Source: CAZGUH01 sp964529005 (GTDB taxonomy: Bacteria > Actinomycetota > Acidimicrobiia > Acidimicrobiales > Ilumatobacteraceae). From it: DNA of 64,000 nt. The stretch is from positions 186,001-250,000 of the forward strand of contig CAZGUH010000001.1 of assembly GCA_964529005.1 (NCBI GenBank), given 5' to 3'. The position numbers and the translations under genes were made by a program. This document shows positions 1 to 8,200 of this stretch, piece after piece. The notes beneath the pieces are model-generated. The model made no database searches. It had not been told where the DNA came from and worked only from the letters and a program-made list of their open reading frames with translations. Position 1 is the first letter of the stretch, and each line of letters starts with the position of its first letter.

Positions 1-174
1 GCGGTCGGGAGCGGGGCGGCCGCTCGTCAGCGCGTCGGCGAGGCCGCTCTCGAACTCCACCCGCTTGGAGCGGTACGACGGCGTGTTCGCGTTGGCGACG
101 TTGTCGGAGATCGCGTCGAGGCGTTGCTGCAGGCCGCCGAGCGCGTACTCGACGGTCGACATGAGGGGGTCCAT
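1..174 (-). CDS. flgB: Flagellar basal-body rod protein FlgB, N-terminal part
   Basis: Proximal rod protein of the flagellar basal body, exported by the flagellar type III apparatus. The visible first 58 residues contain the conserved rod-protein start: an early helix (STVEYALGGLQQRLDAISDN) followed by VANANTPSYRSKRVEFES, the N-terminal motif shared by FlgB/FlgC/FlgF/FlgG. The ATG at 174 has GGAGGA 4 nt upstream; a second in-frame ATG lies at 162. The gene runs off the left edge of the window, so the C-terminus is not seen. It is the last visible member of the fliC-fliD-fliS block on this strand. FlgB rather than another rod protein is inferred from the context after fliS and the NTPSY sequence. 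Confidence 0.85.
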   Translation of the reverse strand, partial: MDPLMSTVEYALGGLQQRLDAISDNVANANTPSYRSKRVEFESGLADALTSGRPAPDR

Positions 175-238
175 GGCGTCCTCCGCCATCGGGCGTCCGT
201 GCGCGGCATGCGGCGCCCCATCCGTGGGGGCCGGAGCT

Positions 239-565
239 TCACCCGCCGATCGGCACGTCGTCTGCGGCGTTCAAGGACGCCGCGTAGCCGGCGTGACCCG
301 CGCCCGCACGGGTCAGCTGGCGCCGCCTCTCACGAACCTCGGCGAGCTCGGCAGCGGTCTCGTCGAGCTGCGCGCGCAGGCCGCCGACGACGCGGGCCAC
401 GACGGCGGGATCGACGTCGGCGGCGGTGGGCTCGGTCACCGCAGGCGCGGCGTCGAGCAGCCGATCGAGCGCGTTCTCGCACCCGGGCGTGGGATGCCAG
501 CTGGCCAGCAGCGCTTCCATCGCCGTGAGCCAGCCGTCGATCGACGGCGCGCCGGCGTCCGTCAC
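239..565 (-). CDS. Small helical protein coupled to fliS, possible flagellar export chaperone
   Basis: A 108-residue soluble protein whose GTG start overlaps the fliS stop codon (GTGA), so it is almost certainly translated together with FliS. No signal peptide or membrane segment. It is largely helical by eye: an amphipathic N-terminal helix (IDGWLTAMEALLASW), then a charged segment around residues 60-90 (LRAQLDETAAELAEVRER) that looks like a coiled coil. I do not recognise the family by motif. Position directly after fliS is where FliT-type FliD chaperones occur in other bacteria, so a FliT-like role is a reasonable guess from location and helical character only. A 64-nt gap carrying the flgB ribosome-binding site follows. 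Confidence 0.7.
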   Translation of the reverse strand: MTDAGAPSIDGWLTAMEALLASWHPTPGCENALDRLLDAAPAVTEPTAADVDPAVVARVVGGLRAQLDETAAELAEVRERRRQLTRAGAGHAGYAASLNAADDVPIGG

Positions 566-960
566 GACCGCAGGACGCCTTCCACCCAGGCGTCGCGCAA
601 GCCCTCGATCACGTCGTGCACGTCGACGAGCCGATCGGGCGACTTCGACACGTTGGCCTCGACCAACCCGGCGATCGCGAACTGGTAGAGGTCGGCGAGC
701 TGCGTCGACATCGCGGCGACGGCCGGATCGCTGTGGCCGGTGGCGAGCGCGCCGAGCAGTTCGAGCAGGATCGCCTGCGCGCGCGTCGTCTCGTCGTGGA
801 AGCGCTGCACCCACCCGCTCTCGCGCGTCTCTTCCGCCTCGACGGCGCGGACACATGCCGTGAGCACCCGGTCGTACGCCATGCGCACGACCTCCGCGGG
901 AGCGGCGGTGGCGGCGGACGAGCGGGCGTAGGTGGCGATCGCTGCGGTGGCGGTGGTCAT
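562..960 (-). CDS. fliS: Flagellin export chaperone FliS
   Basis: Binds the C-terminus of unpolymerised flagellin in the cytoplasm and delivers it to the export gate. 132 residues, the normal FliS length, all-helical. Family features seen: MTTATAAIATYARSS at the start (compare the YxxNxV/T type N-terminus), APAEVVRMAYDRVLTACVRA corresponding to the conserved P-x-x-L-x-x-x-L-Y-D/E helix, and a final helix ending WVEGVLRS. Start ATG at 960 preceded by GAGG. Lies 37 nt after fliD and overlaps the next gene by 4 nt. Same strand and order as in many flagellar operons (fliC, fliD, fliS). Confidence 0.88.
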   Translation of the reverse strand: MTTATAAIATYARSSAATAAPAEVVRMAYDRVLTACVRAVEAEETRESGWVQRFHDETTRAQAILLELLGALATGHSDPAVAAMSTQLADLYQFAIAGLVEANVSKSPDRLVDVHDVIEGLRDAWVEGVLRS

Positions 961-997
961 CAGGGGGCCTCGTGATGGTGACGTCGATGAAGCGGTG

Positions 998-2788
998 TCA
1001 GGCCGACGGCGCGGCGCTCATGGTGAGCCCGAGCGAGGTCGACATCGTCTGGAGCTGAGCGAGCATGGTCTCCATCGCCGTGAACCTGCGCAGCAACACG
1101 CGCTCGCGCTGGGCGAGCGTGTCGTCGTAGCGGGCGATGCGTTTTTCCATCTCGGCGATGCGGTCGGTGAGCGCGCTCTTCGAGCGCTGGGCAGCCCCGA
1201 ACGTGCTGCCCTCGCCACCGATGCGGGCCAGCGCGCCGGCGAGCCCGTCCGTGAGCGTGACGACGCCCGCGCTGGAGCCTCCCAGGGCGGCGAGCTCCGC
1301 GGCGCTGATGTCGATCGACAGCGCCAGGCCGTCGACGACCAGCGAACGGCCGGCGGCTGTGAGCGCGACCCCCTCGACGGTCGCCTGCGCGTCGAGCCCG
1401 GGGGTCGCCGCGCCGTCGAGCCCGACCGCTGCGCCGCCGGTGACGGAGAACGTCTGCGCCGATCCCTCCGATTCGGCGATCAGGTCGAGGCCGACGTCGG
1501 CGCCGCCGGATTGCTGCGTGATCGCGGTGATGTGCACGCCCGCGGCGCGCAGGGCGGCGTTGAGCGCAGCGGCGTTCTCCGCCCACGACGCTCCCGTCAC
1601 GAACGAGATGTTGAACGTGCCCTCCGGCGTCACCACCGACATCGACACCGTCGACCCGGCGGCGGGCGGCGGCACCGGCACTCCGGCGAGGCTGGCGCGC
1701 GTCGCCGCCTGCGTGACCGTCACGCTGCGCGGGCCGGGCGAGGCCGTCGCCGACGAGCCGACCAGCGACACGCCGGCGGCCGTCGACGTGCCGCCGCGGC
1801 TGATCGCCGACAGCACCGCGTCGGGATCGTCCGCGATCGCGGCGCGCAACGTCGCCTCGTCGAACGTCAGCGTCCCCGTGCGCGTGAGCGACACCCCCAG
1901 TGCGGGGTCGGTGGCGGAGCGGATCGAGTCCATCAGCTGGCGAGCGGTGAGGTCACCGCTCAACACGCCACGGCTCGCGGCTTCGGTGCTCGCCCGCGTC
2001 GCCGATGCGAGCGTCGACAGCGCCGCGTTCGCCGCGTCGACGAGCGCCTTCACCTTCGCGACGATGCCGTCGTCGTCACGTCGCACGTCGACGACGGCGG
2101 GCGAGGTCGTCACGCGGCTCACGGTCAGCTCGACGCCGTCGAGCACGTCGGAGAACGTGTTGGTCGCGCGGCTGACGAGCACGCCGTCGACGCGGATCTG
2201 CGCGTCGGACCCGGCGCGCGCCCTCGTGAACGCCGCCCACCCGGAACCGCCGGCGGTGAACGCCGACGCGGCGCCGGTCGACGTCGACCCGAGCGTGAGC
2301 TGGTACGTGCCGGGCGCGGTCTGGAGCACGCGCGCCTGCACGCCGATGCCGGCGTCGTTGACGGCATCGGCGAGACCTTGGATCGTGCCGTCGGCCGACG
2401 CGAACGTGTGGAGCGCGCCGCCGATCGTGATGTCGAGCGTGCGCCCGGCTGCGCTGGCGAGTGGTCCGCTGAAGACGTCGTCGGCGACCACCGAATGCGC
2501 CGCAGCAACGGACACGACGTCGATCGTCGCCGTCATCGCCGCGGCCGAGCCCGTCATCCGCACGGCGACGGCGCTGTCGCTGCTGCTCGCGGTCACGAGG
2601 CGCGACGACGATCCGATGGGTGCGAGGGCGTCGGCTGCGGTCTTCAGCGCGGTGAGCTTGTCGGCGATCGCCTGCCACGCGCTCTGCGACTGCTTCATCG
2701 TCGCGACGCGCTGCTGGAGCAGCAGCTGTGGCCGCCGCTCGACGGCCATCAGCTGGCTCACGATCGATTGCGTATCGATGTTGCTCAT
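998..2788 (-). CDS. fliD: Flagellar hook-associated protein 2 / filament cap FliD
   Basis: Caps the growing flagellar filament and guides flagellin subunit insertion. 596 residues. The N-terminal domain (FliD_N) is evident: NIDTQSIVSQLMAVERRPQ followed by a coiled-coil segment (ATMKQSQSAWQAIADKLTAL); the central part is low in aromatic residues and beta-rich, and the C-terminus is again coiled coil (RIAEMEKRIARYDDTLAQRE, then RFTAMETMLAQLQTMSTSLG). ATG at 2788 with GGGAG 6 nt upstream. Follows fliC by 113 nt, with a strong hairpin in that gap that could lower fliD expression relative to fliC, as expected for a five-copy cap versus thousands of flagellins. Middle domain is typically variable between species. 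Confidence 0.93.
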   Translation of the reverse strand: MSNIDTQSIVSQLMAVERRPQLLLQQRVATMKQSQSAWQAIADKLTALKTAADALAPIGSSSRLVTASSSDSAVAVRMTGSAAAMTATIDVVSVAAAHSVVADDVFSGPLASAAGRTLDITIGGALHTFASADGTIQGLADAVNDAGIGVQARVLQTAPGTYQLTLGSTSTGAASAFTAGGSGWAAFTRARAGSDAQIRVDGVLVSRATNTFSDVLDGVELTVSRVTTSPAVVDVRRDDDGIVAKVKALVDAANAALSTLASATRASTEAASRGVLSGDLTARQLMDSIRSATDPALGVSLTRTGTLTFDEATLRAAIADDPDAVLSAISRGGTSTAAGVSLVGSSATASPGPRSVTVTQAATRASLAGVPVPPPAAGSTVSMSVVTPEGTFNISFVTGASWAENAAALNAALRAAGVHITAITQQSGGADVGLDLIAESEGSAQTFSVTGGAAVGLDGAATPGLDAQATVEGVALTAAGRSLVVDGLALSIDISAAELAALGGSSAGVVTLTDGLAGALARIGGEGSTFGAAQRSKSALTDRIAEMEKRIARYDDTLAQRERVLLRRFTAMETMLAQLQTMSTSLGLTMSAAPSA

Positions 2789-2828
2789 CGCTGGCTCCCG
2801 CGATGTCGACGTCGGAGAACGAGGTCCA

Positions 2829-2862
2829 GCCCCTCGCCGATGTGGTGGTGGCGGCGAGGGGC
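2829..2862 (-). terminator. Hairpin between fliC and fliD
   Basis: Perfect 11-bp stem (GCCCCTCGCCG pairing with CGGCGAGGGGC) around a 12-nt loop, 40 nt after the fliC stop. There is no T-tract, so it is either an L-shaped actinobacterial terminator or an mRNA-stabilising 3-prime structure. Its place suggests differential expression of abundant flagellin over the cap protein. Confidence 0.6.
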
Positions 2863-2901
2863 CGGACGATCAGGCGGTGACGCCCAGGGCGCTGCCCAGG
2901 C

Positions 2902-3711
2902 TCACCGCAGCAGGCCGAGGATGCCCTGCGGCACCTGGTTGGCCTGCGCCAGCATGGCCACGCCTGCCTGGCTGAGGATGTTGTTGCGGGTGTAGGTGAC
3001 CATCTCGGCCGCCATGTCGACGTCGCGGATCCGGCTCTCCGACGCCGTCAGGTTCTCCACGGCGACGCCGAGGTTGGCGACCGTGTGCTCGAGGCGGTTC
3101 TGCAAGGCGCCGAGATCGGCCCGGCGGCTCGAGACGTTGCCGATCGCCGTGTCGAGCGTCGTGATGGCCGCCGACGCGCCGGCGGCGGTCGCCAGGCTGA
3201 CGGCCGACAGGTCGGCGCCGAACACGTTGTTCGCCGCGAGCGTCAGGTCGAGGCCGATCGCCACCGTGTCGCCCGCGTTCGCGCCCACCTGGAACGTCGT
3301 CGCTGTCTGGTCGGCGAAGACGGCGGTGCCGGAGAACTTGGTGCGGGTGCCGATGGCGGTGATCTCCGCCGTCAACTGGGCGAGCTCGGCCTGCTCCGCC
3401 GTGCTGGTCGGCTTGTTCGCCGCCTGCACCGCCAGCTCACGCGCACGCTGGAGCATGGCGTGGACCTCGGTGAGCGCGCCTTCCGCCGTCTGGATGAAGC
3501 TGATGCCGTCCTGAGCGTTGCGCTGGGCCTGGGCGTTGCCCCGGATCTCCGAGCGCAGGCCCTCCGAGATCGCCAGGCCGGCGGCGTCGTCGGCGGCCCG
3601 GTTGATGCGGTAGCCCGAGGAGAGCTTCTCCAGGCTCTTGGCCAGCGAGGTGTTCGTCGACGACAGGTTGCGGGACGCGTTGAGCGCCGCGATGTTCGCG
3701 TTGATGCGCAT
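2902..3711 (-). CDS. fliC: Flagellin
   Basis: Filament subunit. 269 residues, a short flagellin: nearly only the conserved N- and C-terminal D0/D1 domains, with a small variable middle (about residues 140-190), so the filament probably lacks large surface D2/D3 domains. N-terminus MRINANIAALNASRNLSSTN, then LEKLSSGYRINRAADDAAGL and AQRNAQDGISFIQTAEGAL are classic flagellin. C-terminus ends in TESRIRDVD-type sequence (SESRIRDVDMAAEM) and QANQVPQGILGLLR. GGAGGT lies 9 nt before the ATG. The only flagellin in this window; followed by a hairpin and fliD. Confidence 0.96.
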   Translation of the reverse strand: MRINANIAALNASRNLSSTNTSLAKSLEKLSSGYRINRAADDAAGLAISEGLRSEIRGNAQAQRNAQDGISFIQTAEGALTEVHAMLQRARELAVQAANKPTSTAEQAELAQLTAEITAIGTRTKFSGTAVFADQTATTFQVGANAGDTVAIGLDLTLAANNVFGADLSAVSLATAAGASAAITTLDTAIGNVSSRRADLGALQNRLEHTVANLGVAVENLTASESRIRDVDMAAEMVTYTRNNILSQAGVAMLAQANQVPQGILGLLR

Positions 3712-3812
3712 TGCGGGGTGACCTCCGTGTAGGTGTTCACCGGACTTCCCTGCCCGGCAACGTCCGTGTCGTCACAGCCGGGGATCGTTCAAGGGCCCCG
3801 GCGAGCTTTTTC

Positions 3813-5162
3813 TCAGACCGCGGCGCGCAGGTCGCGGGTCCAGTTGTCGAGCTTGCGCCGCGCCCGCCGCAGGGCGGCGCGCGCTTCGGCGCGACCGCTG
3901 AGGCCGAGGTCGGCAGCGATGTCGGGCAGCTCGCTGCCGTGCCCGCCGGGATCCAGGGCGCCCGAACGGTGCAGCCACACGAGCGCCTCGATCGGCGACA
4001 TCCCGGTGCCGACGATCGTGCGGCGAAGGCAATCGGCGGTCTCCGCGCGATCGAACCCGGCTTCGGGTTGCGCGAGCAGCGCCGGCGAACGCGGGCCCGC
4101 GTCGTCGGCGTCGTTGTCGTCGATGATCAGCGCCGCCGCGCCACGGAACGATCGTGCACGCTCGATCTCGGCCACCGACGATCGCGGTGACAGCACGAAC
4201 ACCCCGCGGTCGCGCAGGGCCGCTCGCTGCGCGGCGTGCTCGGGGCCGTGAGGGACGTAGGCGGCGCGCCCGTCGGCGAGCATCCGCTCCAGGAGCGCGA
4301 TCGCCGCCGTGCGTGTCGGCGCCCCGCGCGTGCCGGCGAGGCGCGTCACGCCGGAACCGAACGCCATCTTGCGGGCCACGTCAACAGCCGGCAGCGCTCG
4401 GTCGCCCGGGTGGGCGTGGAACCAGGCGAGCAGCTGGCGGAACTCGACGGAGATCCCCGTGGCGCGGGCGATCTCGGCGCGCACCGCGCCGCCGACCGCT
4501 CGTTGCACCAACTTCGACCACGCGACGTCGCGGCGTGGCGCACGGTCCGGATCGGTGAAGTGACGCTCGACGACGTCGAGCAGCTGATGGTCGCCGACGA
4601 TCATCAGGTCGTCGATCTCGAGCGAGCACGCCTCCGCGCGCACCACGCCGCGATAGCGGCTGACCACCGATCGCACCAGGCCGCGGTTGGCATCGATCAG
4701 GTGGCGGCGCGCGACCTCCGCGGCGACATGGGCGCGCCGCGCGGCCGACACCAGTGCGGCGCCCGACAGCGGCCGTGCCGCGATCGCGCGGGGCAGCTGC
4801 TCCACGACGTGGCTGGGCACGTCGCCGATCTGCTGCATCGTCGTCCCGGCCTGCGGGACATCGTCGGCGACGTCGGCGGGTTGCCCGACGACGACGGCGA
4901 ACGTGCCGCGCACGGTCCACGTGTCGGTGCGCGCCTCGTAGCTGGCGCGGTGCGCGCCAGGCGTGATCACGCCGGGCGCGAGGTCGCATGCGATGTCGAC
5001 GACCGTGCTGCCGTCCACGACGGACGTCGGGAAGGCGACGAGCGCCGCGGCGGGCGGCAGGTCGTCGCGACCGATGCGACGCGAGAGTCGGATGGCGTCG
5101 AACGCATCCTCGCGTCGACGGATCTGGGCATCGAAGAGCTCGCTGTTCACCACGGGCGACAT
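3813..5162 (-). CDS. Divergent sigma-70-like protein next to flagellin
   Basis: 449 residues from the ATG at 5162 (a GTG at 5192 would add 10). Residues about 150-250 resemble sigma region 2: LIDANRGLVRSVVSRYRG, an acidic LEIDDLMIVGDHQLLDVVERH like the core-binding helix, then a segment ending AVRAEIARATG. The C-terminus (about 390-449) looks like a region-4 helix-turn-helix: SPIEALVWLHRSGAL, ELPDIAADLGLSGRAEARAA, LRRARRKLDNW. The N-terminal 140 residues and the long stretch between are unlike ordinary sigma factors. Canonical FliA/WhiG proteins are about 240-280 residues. Same strand as and 101 nt upstream of fliC. A role in flagellar transcription is inferred from position only; it could instead be a degenerate sigma-like regulator. 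Confidence 0.6.
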   Translation of the reverse strand: MSPVVNSELFDAQIRRREDAFDAIRLSRRIGRDDLPPAAALVAFPTSVVDGSTVVDIACDLAPGVITPGAHRASYEARTDTWTVRGTFAVVVGQPADVADDVPQAGTTMQQIGDVPSHVVEQLPRAIAARPLSGAALVSAARRAHVAAEVARRHLIDANRGLVRSVVSRYRGVVRAEACSLEIDDLMIVGDHQLLDVVERHFTDPDRAPRRDVAWSKLVQRAVGGAVRAEIARATGISVEFRQLLAWFHAHPGDRALPAVDVARKMAFGSGVTRLAGTRGAPTRTAAIALLERMLADGRAAYVPHGPEHAAQRAALRDRGVFVLSPRSSVAEIERARSFRGAAALIIDDNDADDAGPRSPALLAQPEAGFDRAETADCLRRTIVGTGMSPIEALVWLHRSGALDPGGHGSELPDIAADLGLSGRAEARAALRRARRKLDNWTRDLRAAV

Positions 5163-5381
5163 GGTGCGGAGAGGTCCGATCCGGCGGATCACCAGTGACG
5201 GGGGACCGCGGCTGCCGGTGTCCCCTCAGCGGGGGAGCGCGTTCGCCGTGGCGCCACCGGTTCAGACGGAGGCGTCGCCGTAGCGCGTTTGCACCACCTT
5301 CGACCGCATCGTTAGAGTCCCGCTCCCGAGAGGCGACCCTAGGCGGCTGAAGATGGGCAGCCGCGTGGCGTCGAGCAGTTC

Positions 5382-5651
5382 ATGGCAGGTTTGACATCGA
5401 CACAGCGGCCCCGTCGCGGGGCCGCGCGAGGCACGCGTTGGGTCGCGTCCGTGCTCACCGTGGTGGCCGTCGCGGTCGTCGCGCCCGTTCCCGATCGGCC
5501 GGTGTTCGCCGGCGACGCCGTGCACGTCGCACCGCACGGCAAGAAGCCGCCGAAGGGCGCTCGCTTCCGCTGCCGTGACGGCACCTACTCCTTCGTCACC
5601 GTGGCGTCGGTCGCGTGTCGCCGCCACCGCGGTGTGGCCAAGAGGCTCTGA
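5382..5651 (+). CDS. Small secreted protein with DUF3761-like C-terminus
   Basis: 89 residues. Arg-rich n-region, hydrophobic segment WVASVLTVVAVAVVA at about residues 20-35 and a plausible cleavage site after VFA at about 43 indicate export; the mature part would be about 45 residues, very basic. The C-terminal half, FRCRDGTYSFVTVASVACRR then HRGVAKRL, has the pattern of DUF3761 (C-x-D-G-T-x-S, a second Cys, H-x-G-V), whose two cysteines could form a disulfide. It ends 8 nt before the sensor kinase start, so it is probably cotranscribed. Function unknown; being upstream of a kinase with a large external domain makes a signalling or envelope role conceivable, without direct evidence. Confidence 0.65.
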   Translation: MAGLTSTQRPRRGAARGTRWVASVLTVVAVAVVAPVPDRPVFAGDAVHVAPHGKKPPKGARFRCRDGTYSFVTVASVACRRHRGVAKRL

Positions 5652-5659
5652 GCCCTCTC

Positions 5660-7447
5660 GTGACGTCCGAGCGACGCGTCCGGGTCTTCCGCGGCATCCG
5701 CTGGCGCCTGGCGGCACTCGTGCTGATCTCGGTCGCGCCGCTCGTGGGTGTGGTCGCCTGGCAGGCGTCCAATGTGCGCCACAACGGCCGCGAAGACGCG
5801 CGCATCGACACGCTGCGTCTGTCCCGCCTGGCCGCCGAAGGCATCACGTCGAAGATCGCCGAGACCACCGCCGTGTTGCGGGTGGCGGACCAGTTGTCGG
5901 CGAATTCGTTCTCACCCGGCGTGTGCGCCGCCACGTTGGCGACGGGCGTCGTCTCCGCGCCGAGCGCTGTGAGCGCGGTGATGATCGCGCCCGACGGGTC
6001 GGTGCCGTGCTCGTTCGCCGTCGTCGACGACGACATCTCACTGGCCGATCGTGCGTACGTCCGCGACGCGTTCCGGGCGGGCGCTCCGTCGGCGGGGCTG
6101 GAGTCACCGGGCGCGCTGGCGCCGATGGCGACGCTGGTCGTCACGCAACCGGTCCTCGACGGCGCGCTGCTCGTCGCGCTGGCGATCGACCTCGGTCCCG
6201 ATCTGGACGGCTTCGTCGAGGAGTTCGCCTTGCCCGACGGGTCGGTGGTGCTGGTGATGGACGGCGCCGGACGGGTGATCTCGCAGTGGCCGGAGCTGGT
6301 CGAGCCGCTCGGCGGTGTGATCGCAGCGAAGCAGCTCGCCGCGCAGGTCACCGCCGGCGGTGTCGAGGGGATGTCGGAGGAGGCGGGGTCCGACGGCGTG
6401 CGCCGGGCATACAGCTACGTCGACGTCGCCGGATCCGGCGAGTCGGTGTTCGCCGTCGTCGGCATCCCCACCAGCGCTGCGTTCGCCTCCGCCAACGACG
6501 ACCTGCGCACGTATCTGATCGCCGCCGCGATCGTCGCGCTCGTCGCCATCGCGCTGGCGGGCGTCATCTCGGAGATGGCGGTGCGGCGGCACCTGCGTGC
6601 GATCGGCGCGACGGTGCGGCGCATCGGCGCCGGCGACCTCGGCGCGCGAACGGGTGATCGCCGCGCGGCGAGCGAGCTGGCCGAGGTCGCCGCCGCGATC
6701 GACGACATGGCCGCCGATCTCCAAGCGCGCGAAGCATCGCTCGGAGCGATCCGCGCCGAGCGCGCCCGCCTGCTCGACGAGCTGCTCACCGTGCAAGAGG
6801 ACGAGCGTCGGCGCATCGCCGCGGACATCCACGACGACACCATCCAGACGATCATCGGCAGCATGATGTCGATCCAGCTGCTGCGGCGCGACCTCGCCGA
6901 CGCGGCCGCCGTGCGTCTCGCCACGGAGGCCGAGTTGCGCATGAGCGCCGCGGTCGATCGGTTGCGGCGATTGATCTTCGAGCTCGAGCCGGCCGTCGCC
7001 AGCGACGACCTGGAAGCCGGCCTCGAGCAGTACTTGTCGAGCGCCATCGAGCCGCACCGGGCCGACGTGAGGGTGCACGCCGAGGGCGAGTTCATCCTCG
7101 ACGGACCGTCGCGCCAGGTGCTCGAACGCAACCTGCGCGAGGCCGCGCTGAACGCGGTGCGCCACGGCGGCGCGACAACGGTCGACGTCCGCATCGACGG
7201 CGGCGACGGTGTCGTCACCGCGACCGTCACCGACGACGGCGCCGGCCTGCCGGGAGCGCGCCCTGACCGCGTCGGCCATCACGGGTTGCGCACGATGCGC
7301 GAGCGAGCCGAGGCGCTCGGCGGAGCGTTCCACATCGGGCCCGCGGCGGGCGGCGGGACGCGCGTGTGGTTCTCGATGCCGGCCGTGTCGACGCCGTCGG
7401 CCGACGGCGAGCTGGCGATATCCGCTGGGAGGACGACCGAACCATGA
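5660..7447 (+). CDS. NarL/LuxR-type membrane sensor histidine kinase
   Basis: 595 residues from the GTG at 5660 just after the preceding gene (an in-frame start at 5615 would overlap it). Layout: TM1 around residues 13-33 (LAALVLISVAPLVGVVAW), an external sensor region to about 280, TM2 (YLIAAAIVALVAIALAGVIS), a HAMP-like segment (RRIGAGDLGARTGD), a HisKA_3 dimerisation domain with DERRRIAADIHDDTIQ (phosphorylated His391), then HATPase with N-box EAALNAVRHG and DDGAGLPG. The external domain contains two cysteines (VCAAT and VPCSF). It phosphorylates a response regulator, by context the one whose ATG overlaps its stop codon. The signal is not known. Confidence 0.9.
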   Translation: MTSERRVRVFRGIRWRLAALVLISVAPLVGVVAWQASNVRHNGREDARIDTLRLSRLAAEGITSKIAETTAVLRVADQLSANSFSPGVCAATLATGVVSAPSAVSAVMIAPDGSVPCSFAVVDDDISLADRAYVRDAFRAGAPSAGLESPGALAPMATLVVTQPVLDGALLVALAIDLGPDLDGFVEEFALPDGSVVLVMDGAGRVISQWPELVEPLGGVIAAKQLAAQVTAGGVEGMSEEAGSDGVRRAYSYVDVAGSGESVFAVVGIPTSAAFASANDDLRTYLIAAAIVALVAIALAGVISEMAVRRHLRAIGATVRRIGAGDLGARTGDRRAASELAEVAAAIDDMAADLQAREASLGAIRAERARLLDELLTVQEDERRRIAADIHDDTIQTIIGSMMSIQLLRRDLADAAAVRLATEAELRMSAAVDRLRRLIFELEPAVASDDLEAGLEQYLSSAIEPHRADVRVHAEGEFILDGPSRQVLERNLREAALNAVRHGGATTVDVRIDGGDGVVTATVTDDGAGLPGARPDRVGHHGLRTMRERAEALGGAFHIGPAAGGGTRVWFSMPAVSTPSADGELAISAGRTTEP

Positions 7448-8121
7448 GCCCATCGCAGCGGCGCCCGGCGACGGTCCTGATCATCGAGGACCACTTGATG
7501 ATCGCCGAGAGCCTTCACGCCGCCATCGATCGCGTCGACGACGTCGTGATCGTCGGAATGGCCGGCACCCTCGCCGAGGGTGAGCGGCTTGCTCGGACGT
7601 TGCAGCCCGACGTGATCGTGCTCGACTTCCGGCTTCCCGACGGCGACGCGCCCGACGTCATGGCGCGCCTGCTGGGCGTGCGCGACGGCACGCGGGTGCT
7701 CGTCCTCAGCGCGCTGTCCGACTACCGATCCGTCGTGCGGGCGCTGGAGGCCGGAGCGTCGGGATACCTGCTCAAGGACCAGACGCTCGACGAGCTGATC
7801 GCCGCGGTGCGCGTCGTGCGCAGCGGCGGGCAGGCGCTCGCCCCGTCGCTCGTGCCGCGGCTGATGTCGCGCCTGACGCGTTCCCCGTCGTCGGCCGATC
7901 GGCTCAGCCGCCGCGAGCTCGAGGTGCTCCAGCTGCTGTCCGAGGGCCTGTCCACCGCCGACCTCGCCTCGCGCCTGCATCTCAGCGTCAACACGGTGCG
8001 CAACCACATCCAGAACGCGATCAGCCGCCTGGGCGCGCACTCCAAGCTCGAAGCCGTGTCGATCGCGCTGCGCGACGGCCTGATCACCCCTCCCGACAAG
8101 GGGCTCGCCCCCGCACGGTGA
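7444..8121 (+). CDS. LuxR/NarL-family response regulator
   Basis: 225 residues: REC domain (residues about 11-130) with acidic pocket IIEDH, phospho-acceptor Asp61 in VIVLDFRLPDGD, a conserved switch Ser in LVLSALSDYR and Lys in YLLKDQ, then a LuxR HTH (SRRELEVLQLLSEGLSTADL, LHLSVNTVRNHIQNAISRLG). The start at 7444 forms ATGA with the kinase stop and has GGGAGGA upstream, showing translational coupling to its partner. Acts as a DNA-binding output of the kinase; targets unknown. A pathway of exactly this type is common in actinobacteria. Confidence 0.93.
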   Translation: MSPSQRRPATVLIIEDHLMIAESLHAAIDRVDDVVIVGMAGTLAEGERLARTLQPDVIVLDFRLPDGDAPDVMARLLGVRDGTRVLVLSALSDYRSVVRALEAGASGYLLKDQTLDELIAAVRVVRSGGQALAPSLVPRLMSRLTRSPSSADRLSRRELEVLQLLSEGLSTADLASRLHLSVNTVRNHIQNAISRLGAHSKLEAVSIALRDGLITPPDKGLAPAR

Positions 8122-8200
8122 TCGGTCGCGCATCAGCGCGAGCGCGAATTGGTGCATCTGCATCTGTTGCGCCGGTCTCGCTGGGCCGAACTACTCCTCC

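Noticed and set aside
932..2995. Long open frame opposite fliD and fliC
   Set aside because: Arg/Gly/His-rich translation with no motifs, antisense to clearly recognisable fliD. High GC lengthens random frames.
3778..3811. Plus-strand hairpin CCGGGG/CCCCGG followed by TTTTT
   Set aside because: Looks like an intrinsic terminator, but no plus-strand gene ends here; both neighbours are on the minus strand. Probably coincidental or part of the fliC leader.
5193..5381. Riboswitch before the DUF3761-like gene
   Set aside because: Several short complementary stretches exist, but none fits a c-di-GMP, c-di-AMP or cobalamin consensus that I can recognise.
5615..5660. Earlier start for the sensor kinase
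   Set aside because: It would overlap the secreted-protein gene by 37 nt and add residues unlike a kinase N-terminus; the GTG at 5660 directly follows that stop.
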